The notes under the pieces: generated by a model
Told to the model about the DNA's origin: nothing
What the model saw: the letters and a program-made list of their open reading frames with translations, nothing else
Database searches by the model: none
NCBI GenBank assembly: GCA_903833275.1
Contig: CAILEP010000031.1
Span: 62,001 to 126,000 of the forward strand
Length of the DNA stretch: 64,000 nt
Source: an uncultured Bdellovibrionales bacterium
GTDB taxonomy: Bacteria > Bdellovibrionota > Bdellovibrionia > Bdellovibrionales > UBA1609
Reading direction: 5' to 3'
Shown here: one piece after another, positions 36,804 through 46,121 of the stretch
Position numbering within the stretch: position 1 is the stretch's first letter
How the letters are laid out: every line of letters begins with the position of its first letter
Made by a program: the position numbers and the translations under genes

Positions 36804-37642
36804 TCAAAGGATGGCTCAGCATACGCGAAAAAGTGAATGCTTCAATTGACGATGCATTTGCTCGCGTGGGCCACTTCGTCGCGAATTTTTTTGTCGAGGC
36901 TGGCCGCGTAGTCTTATTCTTTCTCGATGCGGGTAAATTGATCTTCGCGAGGCCCTACCGAATCGAAGAAATTTTGAAACACATTGAGTTTATCGGCAAC
37001 GGTTCGATATTGATCATAATGTTGACGGGTGCTTTCACAGGGATGGCACTTTCTTATCAAATTTATCTCGGGTTTCACCTGGTAAACGCGACAAATTTGG
37101 TGGGGCCAACTGTTGCCCTGGGTATTTCTCGCGAGTTGGGGCCAGTTCTCACCGGTTTAATTGTTTCGGCCCGCGCCGGTGGTGCAATGGCCGCTCGACT
37201 CGGAACAATGCGAGTGTCAGAGCAGATTGATGCGCTTGATGTGATGGGTATAGACCCAATTCAATATCTAGTTTCGCCCCGTCTCGTTGGTGCTCTCGTG
37301 TCGATGCCGCTACTTTGCGGAGTTTTTGATTTCACGGCCATGACGGGGGCCTACATACTTTGCGTAAAATTGCTTGGCCTTGATGAGGCTATTTTTTGGG
37401 ACAAAATTCAGGGCTGGCTGCATCCGCGTGATATCTACGAGGGGCTGATTAAGTCGGGCATTTTCGGTTTAATTTTTGGTTCTGTTTGCACGCATCGCGG
37501 GTTTAATACGACTGGCGGAGCAAAAGGTGTGGGCGAAGCCACCAATAGCGGCGTGGTAAATAGTATGGTGCTGATTATTGTCGTGAACTTTTTCGCGACC
37601 AACGTGATTCGCTTTTATTATCACATGATAGGTATTCGATGA
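36800..37642 (+). CDS. mlaE: Mla phospholipid-transport permease
   Basis: A 280-residue inner-membrane permease of the MlaEFD lipid transporter, with about five to six hydrophobic segments and the family pattern TGLIVSARAGGAMAARLGTMRVSEQIDAL. It carries lipid between the inner membrane and the MCE ring. The GTG start overlaps alr by 4 bases and the stop overlaps mlaF by 4. Confidence 0.95.
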   Translation: MIKGWLSIREKVNASIDDAFARVGHFVANFFVEAGRVVLFFLDAGKLIFARPYRIEEILKHIEFIGNGSILIIMLTGAFTGMALSYQIYLGFHLVNATNLVGPTVALGISRELGPVLTGLIVSARAGGAMAARLGTMRVSEQIDALDVMGIDPIQYLVSPRLVGALVSMPLLCGVFDFTAMTGAYILCVKLLGLDEAIFWDKIQGWLHPRDIYEGLIKSGIFGLIFGSVCTHRGFNTTGGAKGVGEATNSGVVNSMVLIIVVNFFATNVIRFYYHMIGIR

Positions 37643-38400
37643 GCGAGTCGGCGGTCAGCATTCGTAACATTACCAAAACATTTGATGGCAAAGATTTTGT
37701 GCTTAATGGGCTCAGTCTTGAAATCCCGCGTGGTGAAATCACCGTAATTATCGGATTTAGTGGTACTGGTAAGTCGGTCCTGCTCAAGCACATTTTGGGT
37801 CTTGAACACCCGACTTCTGGCGATGTGGTCGTGCTGGGCAAAGATCTAAAAACAATGAATTACCAGGAGATTATCGACTTTCGTTGTAGGCTTGGCGTTT
37901 TATTTCAAAACGCCGCCCTATTTGACGATATAACTGTATTAGAGAACGTGTGCTTTCCGATTATCGAGCATCGGCGAAATATTTGGAAGGCAGACAAAAT
38001 ACAGGAAGTCGCAACAAGAAAGCTCAACGAATCTGGTATGGAGAATCGACATTTTCACAAGCTCCCCGGTGAACTCTCTGGTGGTCAACGCAAACGCGTT
38101 GGTTTGGCGCGAGCTTTGGCATTAGATCCTGAAATTATTTTGTATGATGAGCCGACTACGGGTTTAGACCCGATTCTTACCGAAATGGTCGATGAGCTTA
38201 TTGTGGCCACTCACGCCAAGAATAAGGGTTCAACCAGTATTGTCGTCACCCACGACTTGCACGCTGCCTTTCGAATTGGGCAGTTTATTGTCATGCTAGA
38301 TAAGGGTCGCGTACTTTTGCAGGGCAATCGCGAAACATTTTTCAAATCTGATATTCCACTGGTTCAAAGGTTTCTTGAAAAAGGATTTAAGAAAGAATGA
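37639..38400 (+). CDS. mlaF: Mla phospholipid-transport ATPase
   Basis: A 253-residue ABC ATPase. Walker A GFSGTGKS is at 39-46, with Q-loop LFQNAALFDDITV, signature LSGGQRKRVGLARALALDPE, Walker B ILYDEPTTGLDP and His switch VVTHD. It powers the mlaE permease. It overlaps both neighbours by 4 bases. Confidence 0.95.
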   Translation: MSESAVSIRNITKTFDGKDFVLNGLSLEIPRGEITVIIGFSGTGKSVLLKHILGLEHPTSGDVVVLGKDLKTMNYQEIIDFRCRLGVLFQNAALFDDITVLENVCFPIIEHRRNIWKADKIQEVATRKLNESGMENRHFHKLPGELSGGQRKRVGLARALALDPEIILYDEPTTGLDPILTEMVDELIVATHAKNKGSTSIVVTHDLHAAFRIGQFIVMLDKGRVLLQGNRETFFKSDIPLVQRFLEKGFKKE

Positions 38401-39776
38401 TGCTCAACACGCCCGAATTTAAAGTTGGCGCGCTCGTTGTGATCGTTTCAGGTCTCATCGGGCTCATGTCACTCAAGGTGAATGAGGGGCCGGGTTTATT
38501 TTCACGCACCAAGCGTTATTATTTTGATATCGGCGACGCCGGCGGGCTCGTCGAAAGTAGCGCGGTGAAGTCGGCCGGTATTCGCGTGGGCTCAATCGAG
38601 AAGATTGAACTCGTCGATGATAAAGCTCGAATTCATGTCATCATCAACGGCGATCTCAAAATGCGCACCTCGGGTTACGTCGAGTTGCGTTCAGATGGTA
38701 TCTTGGGTGATCGACACGTCGAAATGGTGCCGGGCAAGTTCACAGACCCAGAACTGGCCGACAACTCGCCAATTTTGACGGCCAACGAAAAGGGTTCGCT
38801 GAATGCTTTGATGAAAGAGATAAGTAAGATCGCAGATTCGATCGGCAAGGTGGCCGACAATCTCAATCGAGCGACAGGGGCTGAGGGCGATACGACAACA
38901 GCTCTGGGTCGTATTGTGCATAACGTAGAGAAGTTGACGGCTGACGTTGCCGAGATGACTGGGCAAAACAAAGAGAAGCTTAACGAGATCGTCGATAATA
39001 TTCACAATATCACGCACGAATTAAATCAAGTTGTATCAGACAAGGGCCCTGAGGGCTTCAAGGCCGATTGGCACAAATTGTCGTCGAGCTTAGATCGCAT
39101 CGAAGGCAGCGCTCGAAATATCGAAGAGATCACAGCTAAGATCAACAAAGGCGAAGGTACCATCGGGCGCTTGATCAATGACGAAGAAACTGTTGATAAG
39201 ATCAATGAGGCCGTTACCAGCGTTAATGATCTTTTGGGTGGTGCGAGTGCCCTTGAGACTAGCTTTGACTTTCACTCTGAGTTTCTTACCACACCAGGGC
39301 TTACGAAGTCGTACCTATCGGTTAAGCTTCAGCCGGGGCTCGACCGCTACTACGAACTTGGCGTTGTCAGCGACCCCTATGGAGTTGTCGACCGCACGAA
39401 ATGGGTTGATTCGGGCACTGCAACCAACAACTACACCGAGACAAAAACATTCTACAATAAAGTTTCGGTCAATGCGTTGTTCGCCAAGAATTTTTACGAC
39501 TTCACGCTCAAGGCCGGTATTATGCAGAACACCGGCGGTATTGGTTTTGATTACTTCCCCTGGAAGCGCGATTTGCGGCTCTCAGTCGAAGGCTACGACT
39601 TTCAAGAGTTCAACCTCAAAGCCTACGTGCGTTACAATGTGTTAAAAGGTCTCTACCTTATTGGTGGCGGCGATCACATTACTGACAAAGACTTACACAG
39701 CGGCTTTGTCGGCGCCGGTCTCTTTATCACCAATGACGATTTAAAATATTTGTCAAACAAGATGAACTTTCAGTAA
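38397..39776 (+). CDS. mlaD: MlaD-type MCE protein with long C-terminal strand-rich extension
   Basis: A 459-residue protein: N-terminal TM (about 8-25), one MCE domain (about 38-120), a long helical region (about 125-285) that may form the needle-like part of the MCE ring, then about 170 residues of alternating strands (SYLSVKLQPGLDRYYELGVVSD; KAGIMQNTGGIGFDYF; GAGLFITNDDLKYL). E. coli MlaD is only about 180 residues and ends after MCE plus a short helix. The extension looks like an outer-membrane or barrel-like domain, known in some deltaproteobacterial MCE proteins. No mlaB, mlaC or mlaA is nearby. Confidence 0.9.
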   Translation: MMLNTPEFKVGALVVIVSGLIGLMSLKVNEGPGLFSRTKRYYFDIGDAGGLVESSAVKSAGIRVGSIEKIELVDDKARIHVIINGDLKMRTSGYVELRSDGILGDRHVEMVPGKFTDPELADNSPILTANEKGSLNALMKEISKIADSIGKVADNLNRATGAEGDTTTALGRIVHNVEKLTADVAEMTGQNKEKLNEIVDNIHNITHELNQVVSDKGPEGFKADWHKLSSSLDRIEGSARNIEEITAKINKGEGTIGRLINDEETVDKINEAVTSVNDLLGGASALETSFDFHSEFLTTPGLTKSYLSVKLQPGLDRYYELGVVSDPYGVVDRTKWVDSGTATNNYTETKTFYNKVSVNALFAKNFYDFTLKAGIMQNTGGIGFDYFPWKRDLRLSVEGYDFQEFNLKAYVRYNVLKGLYLIGGGDHITDKDLHSGFVGAGLFITNDDLKYLSNKMNFQ

Positions 39777-39821
39777 ATTAGCCTCTAGCAAAGAATCATC
39801 GCAAAACCGAGGTTCATCTTG

Positions 39822-41327
39822 ATGCGTTTTAAGAATGCTCTTGTCAGTTGCTCTGACAAAACCGGGCTGGTCGAATTTTTAACTCCTTTAGCAAAAAATG
39901 GTCTTCGAATTGTCTCAACGGGTGGCACCGCCCAGATGCTTCGCAAGGCCGGTCTTAAAGTGGTCGACGTGTCGGAGCAAACGGGCTTTCCAGAAATTAT
40001 GGATGGCCGAGTGAAGACGCTGCATCCGAAAATTCATATGGCGCTGTTGGCACGGCTCGAAGAGAGTGAAGATCGAGATATTCTTAAAAGCGAAGGGGTC
40101 GAGCCGTTCGATCTCGTGATCGGAAATTTGTATCCGTTCGAAGAGAACCCTTCAATTGAAACCATTGATATCGGTGGCCCGTCGTTCTTAAGATCGGCGG
40201 CCAAAAGTTTTAATCGTATTGCGGTGATTTGTGACCCAAGCGATTTTGGTTGGGTTTCGGAGAAAGAAGAGCTGACCTTGGCCGATCGCCAGAAATTAGC
40301 TGCAAAAATTTTTGCGCACACGGCGGCCTATGATTCAATGATCGCGAGTCATTTTGCCGGCTTTGAGCGCATCGAATTTCACGATCTTTCACTTGGGGGC
40401 CAGCTGGTACAGCCCCTTAGGTACGGCGAAAACCCGTCGCAGCGTGCGAAGTGGTTTCGAACTCGCGGCGAACCGCAAGGCTTGCATCGGGCTAAAATTT
40501 TGCAGGGCAAAGAACTTTCGTACAACAACTTGCTCGATCTTGATTCTGCTATATCGACACTTCGAGAATTACGGGGTCGTTTTGCTGCTGTAGCAGTTAA
40601 ACACAATAGCCCGTGCGGGGTCGCTATTGGTTCGACCGGCGCGCAGGCTGTGGCACGGGCAATTGCGGCGGACCCCCAATCTGTTTTTGGAGCCATTGTT
40701 GCCGTTAATACTCCAGTTGAGACTGAGATGGCTGAAGAGTTAAACAAAATATTTCTTGAGTGCATTGTCGCACCGAAGTTTTCGCTTGAGGCTCAAGCCA
40801 TTTTTGCCAAGAAGAAAAACGTGCGTCTGCTCGAGTGGCCTGATTTTGAGAAGACTGGTGATTCGGCGAAGTTTCGATCAATTGCTGGCGGGTTTTTGGT
40901 TCAGGCCGGCGACCAAGTTGCGAACGAATGGATGCCAAATTGGGTGGTTTTAGGTGAGCCACTCAGTGTCGGGATTAAGGCGGATATGCTTTTTGCCAAT
41001 CAAGTCGTTGCCCACCTGAAGAGCAACGCGATCGCGGTTGTTGCTCAAAACCAGACCGTTGGTCTAGGTATGGGCCAGGTCAATCGCGTAGATGCCGTCG
41101 AACAGGCCCTTTCGCGAGCGCAACGATTTCACTCAAATGCACAAAATGCGGTCTTGGCCAGCGATGCGTTCTTTCCGTTTGCCGACTCAATTGATAAAAT
41201 TTCAGATGCGGGCATTCGGTATGTGATACAGCCCGGCGGTTCAGTGAAAGATGAAGAAGTGAAGGCGCGTGCTCGCGAACGCGGGATTACGATGGTCCTC
41301 ACCGGCCAGCGCCACTTTACTCACTAG
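39822..41327 (+). CDS. purH: Bifunctional AICAR transformylase / IMP cyclohydrolase
   Basis: A 501-residue enzyme for the last two steps of IMP synthesis. The N-terminal IMP cyclohydrolase domain (ALVSCSDKTGLVEF; STGGTAQMLR; MDGRVKTLHPKIH) and the C-terminal AICAR transformylase domain (RYGENPSQRA; SYNNLLDLDSA; KHNSPCGVAIG) are both complete. ATG 39822 is preferred over the TTG one codon upstream. It lies 45 bases after mlaD; whether it shares that transcript is unclear. Confidence 0.97.
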   Translation: MRFKNALVSCSDKTGLVEFLTPLAKNGLRIVSTGGTAQMLRKAGLKVVDVSEQTGFPEIMDGRVKTLHPKIHMALLARLEESEDRDILKSEGVEPFDLVIGNLYPFEENPSIETIDIGGPSFLRSAAKSFNRIAVICDPSDFGWVSEKEELTLADRQKLAAKIFAHTAAYDSMIASHFAGFERIEFHDLSLGGQLVQPLRYGENPSQRAKWFRTRGEPQGLHRAKILQGKELSYNNLLDLDSAISTLRELRGRFAAVAVKHNSPCGVAIGSTGAQAVARAIAADPQSVFGAIVAVNTPVETEMAEELNKIFLECIVAPKFSLEAQAIFAKKKNVRLLEWPDFEKTGDSAKFRSIAGGFLVQAGDQVANEWMPNWVVLGEPLSVGIKADMLFANQVVAHLKSNAIAVVAQNQTVGLGMGQVNRVDAVEQALSRAQRFHSNAQNAVLASDAFFPFADSIDKISDAGIRYVIQPGGSVKDEEVKARARERGITMVLTGQRHFTH

Positions 41328-41352
41328 AACAAAACTTTTTTGAGGGGGCCAA

Positions 41353-43137
41353 TTGCGAATCGGCTTTAATACACCTTGGTTAGTGAAGAGTGATGGGCGC
41401 GTTGTCGGCCCATACCTCGAGCGCCAGATTGGTGATTTATTGCGCGAGCATGTACTTCGCCCGATTGACGAAGTGGCACGCCCCTGTGGTCGTTGGAACT
41501 ATCTTCGAGACGAACCCTCATTTGCAAAAATGATTGAAGAAATTCGCTTGCGCGGGCTTCGAAATCTTGACGACACCACGACAAAGAACGGAGACCTTTC
41601 CGATATCACGCGCACCGAGTCGATCTCGCAAACCGAACCAGATGAATTAACTCAAGAGATCACACAATTTCCGAATGTCAGTGCGGTCGGCGCACAAGAC
41701 GTGATGTTTCATAGTATCGAAGAGCCACAACGTGCAAGCCCGCGGTCGAGTGGCGAGTCCTTTACCCATGACGGCGATCTTCTCGTTAAACTTCGCGCTT
41801 CGCAAGCCACGCGGTGGGTATGGGCCGTGTCGACGATGGTGATTCTTCTCACACTTGGTTTCGTGGTCTTTCGGCAATTTATTGCAATCCCGATTCAAAA
41901 CAAATCAGAGCTTGATCAGAGTACGACTGCGGGCATAGAGGCTCTTGAAACCGGAGATTACACTCGTGCTACCGAATTGTTTAATCGGGCCTACGCTCTC
42001 GACCCGAAAGATCGAAGCATTTATCTCTATCTCGGCATTTTAAAAATTCAAATTGAGAATCAGGCCTTTCGTGGCCGTCAGCTACTTGAGCAATTGCGCG
42101 CTGATGGCAATCGAGATCTGAAGCAGGTTTTGACCGGCATAGGCCTAGCTTATCTTAAAGAGGGCGATTTAAAGGCGGCTGAAGATTCGTTTAAAAAATC
42201 GCTCGAAATCGACCCGTTATTTCAATACGCGCTTATTAATCTTGGAGCAACTGCCGTCGCGAGTGCCGATTGGACCAAGGCCAATAACCACCTGAAAGTG
42301 GCCCTTCGAGACGGCAGCCATGACGGTGCAGAAATTTTGCTGCTGGCCGACGTTGTTGGTCATATTTTTGAGCAAACAAAAGATAAAACATCAATTGAAG
42401 CAGGGATTAAGAGCCTCAACGAATTCAAAGCGCGAAATTTTGACTATCGGGCCGAAACCCTAATCGCCGCGATGTACTTAGAGATAGTGGCCGGCGATAA
42501 GTCGAAGGTTTACCCTCAGATTGACGAATTTCTTGAAATGGATTTTTCGCTCACGGAAAATCATAGACACACACTCTTTGTACATCGCGACCAAATCGGT
42601 TGGACGCAGCTATCGCAGTGGTGTCTTAAGGCCACTCAAGATCTGGATCCAAGCTCTCACGTCATCGCAATGGAGGCCGTTTGTTTGCTAAAGGCCGGTG
42701 AAGTCGCAGAGGCTACACGAAAGATAGACGATGCTTTGGCTCAAACACCCAAAGACCCATTGGTACTGGCCGTCGCGGCTCACGTCCTAACAGAGACAAA
42801 TGCGAACGAGCGAGCGGTCGTGAGTCTTGAGAAGGCAATCGAGTTCGACAAAGAGGGGCATTGGTTGCAGCCGCTTCGGCAAAAAGCCCGCGTCTGCCGC
42901 GCTCGGGGAGATCATGACTGCGAGCGCGATACTTTCAAAGAAATTCTAGTGCACGAGCCTGGCGCTTTGCAGGCTCTTGCGGGCCTTGCCCGAATTATGA
43001 TCGAAGAAAAAAACCTACCAGAGGCTAAAAAATATTTCGGCCAAGGGCTTCGCGAGTCTGAGAGCTACCGGCCTTTCTTTGCGATTAATAAAACGATTTC
43101 GCAGGCTGAAGATCGTGAGAAAGCCCGTGGGCTATAA
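41353..43137 (+). CDS. Membrane protein with N-terminal GYF-type domain and periplasmic TPRs
   Basis: A 594-residue protein. Residues 1-65 match a GYF_2-type module (WLVKSDGRVVGPYLERQIGDLL...RWNYL). A hydrophilic linker follows, then one TM at about 155-175 (WVWAVSTMVILLTLGFVVF) and at least eight TPR-like helical repeats (for example ALETGDYTRATELFNRAYALDP). The GYF part would be cytoplasmic and the TPRs periplasmic. The TTG start has a strong ribosome site (TGAGGGGG). GYF domains occur again at 48315 and in Myxococcus GltJ, so a link to gliding is possible, though it sits after purH, not in the gliding locus. Confidence 0.85.
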   Translation: MRIGFNTPWLVKSDGRVVGPYLERQIGDLLREHVLRPIDEVARPCGRWNYLRDEPSFAKMIEEIRLRGLRNLDDTTTKNGDLSDITRTESISQTEPDELTQEITQFPNVSAVGAQDVMFHSIEEPQRASPRSSGESFTHDGDLLVKLRASQATRWVWAVSTMVILLTLGFVVFRQFIAIPIQNKSELDQSTTAGIEALETGDYTRATELFNRAYALDPKDRSIYLYLGILKIQIENQAFRGRQLLEQLRADGNRDLKQVLTGIGLAYLKEGDLKAAEDSFKKSLEIDPLFQYALINLGATAVASADWTKANNHLKVALRDGSHDGAEILLLADVVGHIFEQTKDKTSIEAGIKSLNEFKARNFDYRAETLIAAMYLEIVAGDKSKVYPQIDEFLEMDFSLTENHRHTLFVHRDQIGWTQLSQWCLKATQDLDPSSHVIAMEAVCLLKAGEVAEATRKIDDALAQTPKDPLVLAVAAHVLTETNANERAVVSLEKAIEFDKEGHWLQPLRQKARVCRARGDHDCERDTFKEILVHEPGALQALAGLARIMIEEKNLPEAKKYFGQGLRESESYRPFFAINKTISQAEDREKARGL

Positions 43138-43867
43138 TTTCACTCCGCGCGCCTATTCTCCTTCCGAATTTCGTAGCCTAATATTTATTCTATTCGCCAT
43201 TTTGTGGGTTGGGGGTTGCAAAAATGAAATTGGCGGCAAGGTTGATTACGCCCCTGGGCTTGTCGAAAAAACGAGTAAAGAGTTTTTAATACCACGCGAT
43301 TTAAGAGAGTCGATTGAAAACGATTATCTGGCGTATATTAGAAAAGAAAACATTAAAAATGTTTTGCCCGATACTGAAATACTGTCTCGGATCCCTCGCG
43401 AGTTTCTTGATATCGACTTATTTTTTCGTAGTTCTGCGCCAGGGGTTCTTACCGATCACACGCGGTTTTCGTTACCAAGGGGTGGCGGAGAAATCGATCT
43501 AAAGAATTGCGTGAAGGGCAAAAAGGGCAGTTTCTATCTTAACTATCAGGTTAAGCGAACCCATGACCCGAATGTGAAACCTAAAAGTTTGCATGTTTAC
43601 TTTTTAAGCGAGGTGCGACCACGTAAGATTGGTGGGGAGCTATTCGGTGCCGGCTGCTATAAGTATATGGATATCACCAAAGTGATGGAGCATGCCAATG
43701 AGGGTGAGGGTTTGCAACTGAATGCGACCGACCATCGCTACTTGCCTGTGATTTCTGGAGTTTTGTATTTTGTTGATTTCGACCCTGAACGAAAAATCTA
43801 TTTAGCAGCCGTAAGAGTTGTTGATTCGCGCTATGGCGACGAACAATGTGCGGAGCCAATTAACTAA
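43115..43867 (+). CDS. Lipoprotein of unknown function
   Basis: About 250 residues from GTG 43115. A signal sequence ends in lipobox WVGGC at about residue 35, after an unusually long N-region; GTG 43127 would shorten it. The mature part has no family I recognise (FSLPRGGGEIDLKNCVKGKKGSFYL; HVYFLSEVRPRKIG). It overlaps the GYF-TPR gene by 23 bases and lies 2 bases before the Nudix gene, so they are one transcription unit. Confidence 0.7.
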   Translation: MRKPVGYNFTPRAYSPSEFRSLIFILFAILWVGGCKNEIGGKVDYAPGLVEKTSKEFLIPRDLRESIENDYLAYIRKENIKNVLPDTEILSRIPREFLDIDLFFRSSAPGVLTDHTRFSLPRGGGEIDLKNCVKGKKGSFYLNYQVKRTHDPNVKPKSLHVYFLSEVRPRKIGGELFGAGCYKYMDITKVMEHANEGEGLQLNATDHRYLPVISGVLYFVDFDPERKIYLAAVRVVDSRYGDEQCAEPIN

Positions 43868-43869
43868 TT

Positions 43870-44430
43870 ATGAGCAGCGAACATAAGCCTTGGCGGCGAA
43901 AAAACTCAAAAGAGATTTATGCGAACCGGTACTTTCATCTTCGAGTGGATGAATGCGAGTTGGGCGACGGACGGGTCATGCCGCATTACTTTGTGCTCGA
44001 CTTCCCAGATTGGGTTCACGTGGTCGCTCTAAATAAAAGCGGTCAACTGATCGTCGTCCATCAGTACCGCTATCCTGGCGAAGGGTGGTTTTTTGAATTC
44101 CCGGGTGGGTCGACGCATCCGGATCGAAAAGAACAACCTTTAGCGGCGGCAAAGCGCGAATTGCTCGAAGAAACTGGCTTTAGTTCGGATGAGTGGAGCG
44201 ATCTTGGTTTTTACTTTCCGAACCCCGCTCTCATGAGCAATCGCTGCCACGTGTTTCTGGCGCAAAACTGTGTGCGTACGGCGGCAACATCACTCGACCC
44301 CTACGAGGTTCTCGAGGTTCAAGAATTGCCCGTTGTCGAATTCGAAGCCCAATTTTTTAAATCAAATAAACTGCACGGCATGATGCTCGGTACCTATCAA
44401 ATGTACCAAAATTTTATTTCGAAGAAGTGA
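43870..44430 (+). CDS. Nudix hydrolase, ADP-ribose-pyrophosphatase-like
   Basis: A 186-residue cytoplasmic enzyme hydrolysing nucleoside diphosphate derivatives. The Nudix box is present as E-x7-REL-x-EE-x-GF (EQPLAAAKRELLEETGF), with GGS upstream. The spacing before the first Glu is two residues longer than the classic pattern. ADP-ribose or a nucleotide sugar is the likely substrate, by family only. Confidence 0.9.
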   Translation: MSSEHKPWRRKNSKEIYANRYFHLRVDECELGDGRVMPHYFVLDFPDWVHVVALNKSGQLIVVHQYRYPGEGWFFEFPGGSTHPDRKEQPLAAAKRELLEETGFSSDEWSDLGFYFPNPALMSNRCHVFLAQNCVRTAATSLDPYEVLEVQELPVVEFEAQFFKSNKLHGMMLGTYQMYQNFISKK

Positions 44431-44459
44431 TCGGTAGCTTTGAAAAGGTTAAATAACGC

Positions 44460-45218
44460 GTGAATCACTCAAAAGAAATTTTCAATCAAATGCTTGTCGA
44501 AGTCGAACGCGGGCTTGGTCGGCCTGTCGCCGTATTTGATCTTGATTCGACGTTGTTTGACGTCAGCCCCCGCACGCAGAATATTCTTCGCGAGTTTTTG
44601 GCGCTACCGCAAATTCGTAAAGACTTTGCCGCCGAAGTAGAATTTCTGAGAAATCTTGTTATTTTGCCCCAGGATTGGGGTTTGCGTCAGGGCGTCGAGC
44701 GTTCGGGCCTCAAGTCCACCGAAATTTTCTATCGAGCTCTTCGCGAATATTGGCGTAAGAATTTCTTTAGCTCTGATTTTATGCATTTTGATAGACCCTA
44801 CGACGGGGCCATTGAGTACGTGCAGGCGCTAGCCGCAAAAAATATTGAAATTTTCTATCTCACAGGTCGAGACGAAGAGAACATGAAAGCCGGCACCTTA
44901 AGAGTTCTAGCCCATTGGGGTTTTCCGTTGTTGAGCGCACACACTCATCTCATGATGAAACCAATTAAGGGGAGTGTCGATGACGCCGAATTTAAAGAAA
45001 TTGAACTGCGCAAACTTGTGCAAAAACATTTGGCGGCGACAGCAACTTCGACGGAGGCACCATCAATTTGGTTTTTTGAAAATGAGCCAATAATTATTCG
45101 CCGAATTGTAGATGCGGGTCTACCCATCAAGGTTGTATGGATCGACACCACGCACTCGGGTCGGGCGGCCCCTCCGACCGGTCTGCCAATAATTCAAATC
45201 GACGGTTGGCAGTTTTAG
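44460..45218 (+). CDS. HAD-superfamily phosphatase-like protein
   Basis: A 252-residue protein with HAD motif I DLDST (FDLDSTLFDV), motif II Thr in YLTGRDEENM and a late acidic region WFFENEP. The cap region lies between about 45 and 115. Substrate unknown. The start is GTG 44460. It follows the Nudix gene by 29 bases; such pairs often act on nucleotide or sugar phosphates, but this is not shown. Confidence 0.85.
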   Translation: MNHSKEIFNQMLVEVERGLGRPVAVFDLDSTLFDVSPRTQNILREFLALPQIRKDFAAEVEFLRNLVILPQDWGLRQGVERSGLKSTEIFYRALREYWRKNFFSSDFMHFDRPYDGAIEYVQALAAKNIEIFYLTGRDEENMKAGTLRVLAHWGFPLLSAHTHLMMKPIKGSVDDAEFKEIELRKLVQKHLAATATSTEAPSIWFFENEPIIIRRIVDAGLPIKVVWIDTTHSGRAAPPTGLPIIQIDGWQF

Positions 45219-45266
45219 TGTGCAGCACCTACGTCATGGAATGCGCTTTGCTATTCTATAGAGCGC

Positions 45267-46121
45267 ATGGATAAAGCTATTGTAAAACCCAGTTGGCGAC
45301 GTAGAAGTGTCGAACTTTTCGACACCTATCGCGCTATATTTGGCACCAGTTTATTGTTAGTTGGGCTCTTTAGCGGCGTGGCGTTTAGTGCTGATTGGTC
45401 CACTCGATCGCTTGAAATTTCGAAAGAAGAGGTCGTATTTAACCGAGATCTCGGAGAGTTTCTTCTTAAAAATTATCCGCCGAAAAAATACCTTTACGTC
45501 GGCGTTGGCCGAAGCCCAACTCTCCTGAGCGCGCATTTGCAATTAATTGACCCAAAACTTGTAGTAAATTTGCCGGCATCGAAAGTAAAGTCTGGGCGCC
45601 CATTTGCTCAAATGACACCTGAGCAAAAGGCTCTTCTTAAAGAACATTTGATCCGATTTCTGCCTTCGAAGGCTGAATTGGCCGGCCGCACTTTGCTGCT
45701 CATTGATTTTGTACACTCTGGCGTCGGCCTCGCTTGGGTACAAGAATATGTGAATGGCCTTTTACCACTTGATCATCGTGCCGAATCTTTGGGCCTCGTC
45801 TATGCCAAGGCCGACCCGAGCCTTCGAGTCGTTTGGAGACAGATCGATCATTCTTATATAATAGGTGGTCGAAGAGAGGCTCTCCCGCTCTATACTCAGA
45901 AATACGACAGTTTTGCGGCTTTCACGCCGGCAGACCTGCCTTTTCAAAATGAGAATGACCTTGAAAACGTAAGGCCAAACCCGAACTATCTTGCTTTGGT
46001 CGACACGCTTAAAGAGGCGGAGCAGAAGTACCCGCGAGGTCTTACTTGCGGAGAACTTTTGAAGGCCGGGGCAGAGTTTATTTTCAAAAAGTTGAGTACA
46101 AGAATCGAATACGAAATGTGA
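45267..46121 (+). CDS. Exported phosphoribosyltransferase-like protein of unknown function
   Basis: A 284-residue protein. An N-terminal hydrophobic segment after a basic start (about 22-45, ending FSA-DWS) looks like a signal peptide or anchor. The rest resembles a PRTase fold: a beta-loop YLYVGVGRSPTLLS, then GRTLLLIDFVHSGVGL, where the usual PRPP motif LVDDVxTTG is altered (Asp-Phe instead of Asp-Asp, His-Ser-Gly). PRPP is cytoplasmic, so an exported PRTase-like fold would need another substrate, or the N-terminal anchor leaves the domain inside. It lies just before the gliding motor gene. Confidence 0.55.
   Translation: MDKAIVKPSWRRRSVELFDTYRAIFGTSLLLVGLFSGVAFSADWSTRSLEISKEEVVFNRDLGEFLLKNYPPKKYLYVGVGRSPTLLSAHLQLIDPKLVVNLPASKVKSGRPFAQMTPEQKALLKEHLIRFLPSKAELAGRTLLLIDFVHSGVGLAWVQEYVNGLLPLDHRAESLGLVYAKADPSLRVVWRQIDHSYIIGGRREALPLYTQKYDSFAAFTPADLPFQNENDLENVRPNPNYLALVDTLKEAEQKYPRGLTCGELLKAGAEFIFKKLSTRIEYEM

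Noticed and set aside
44108-44184. Nudix box as possibly inactive because the spacing before the first Glu is two residues longer
   Set aside because: The key REL-x-EE-x-G part is intact, and related ADP-ribose pyrophosphatases vary in this loop.
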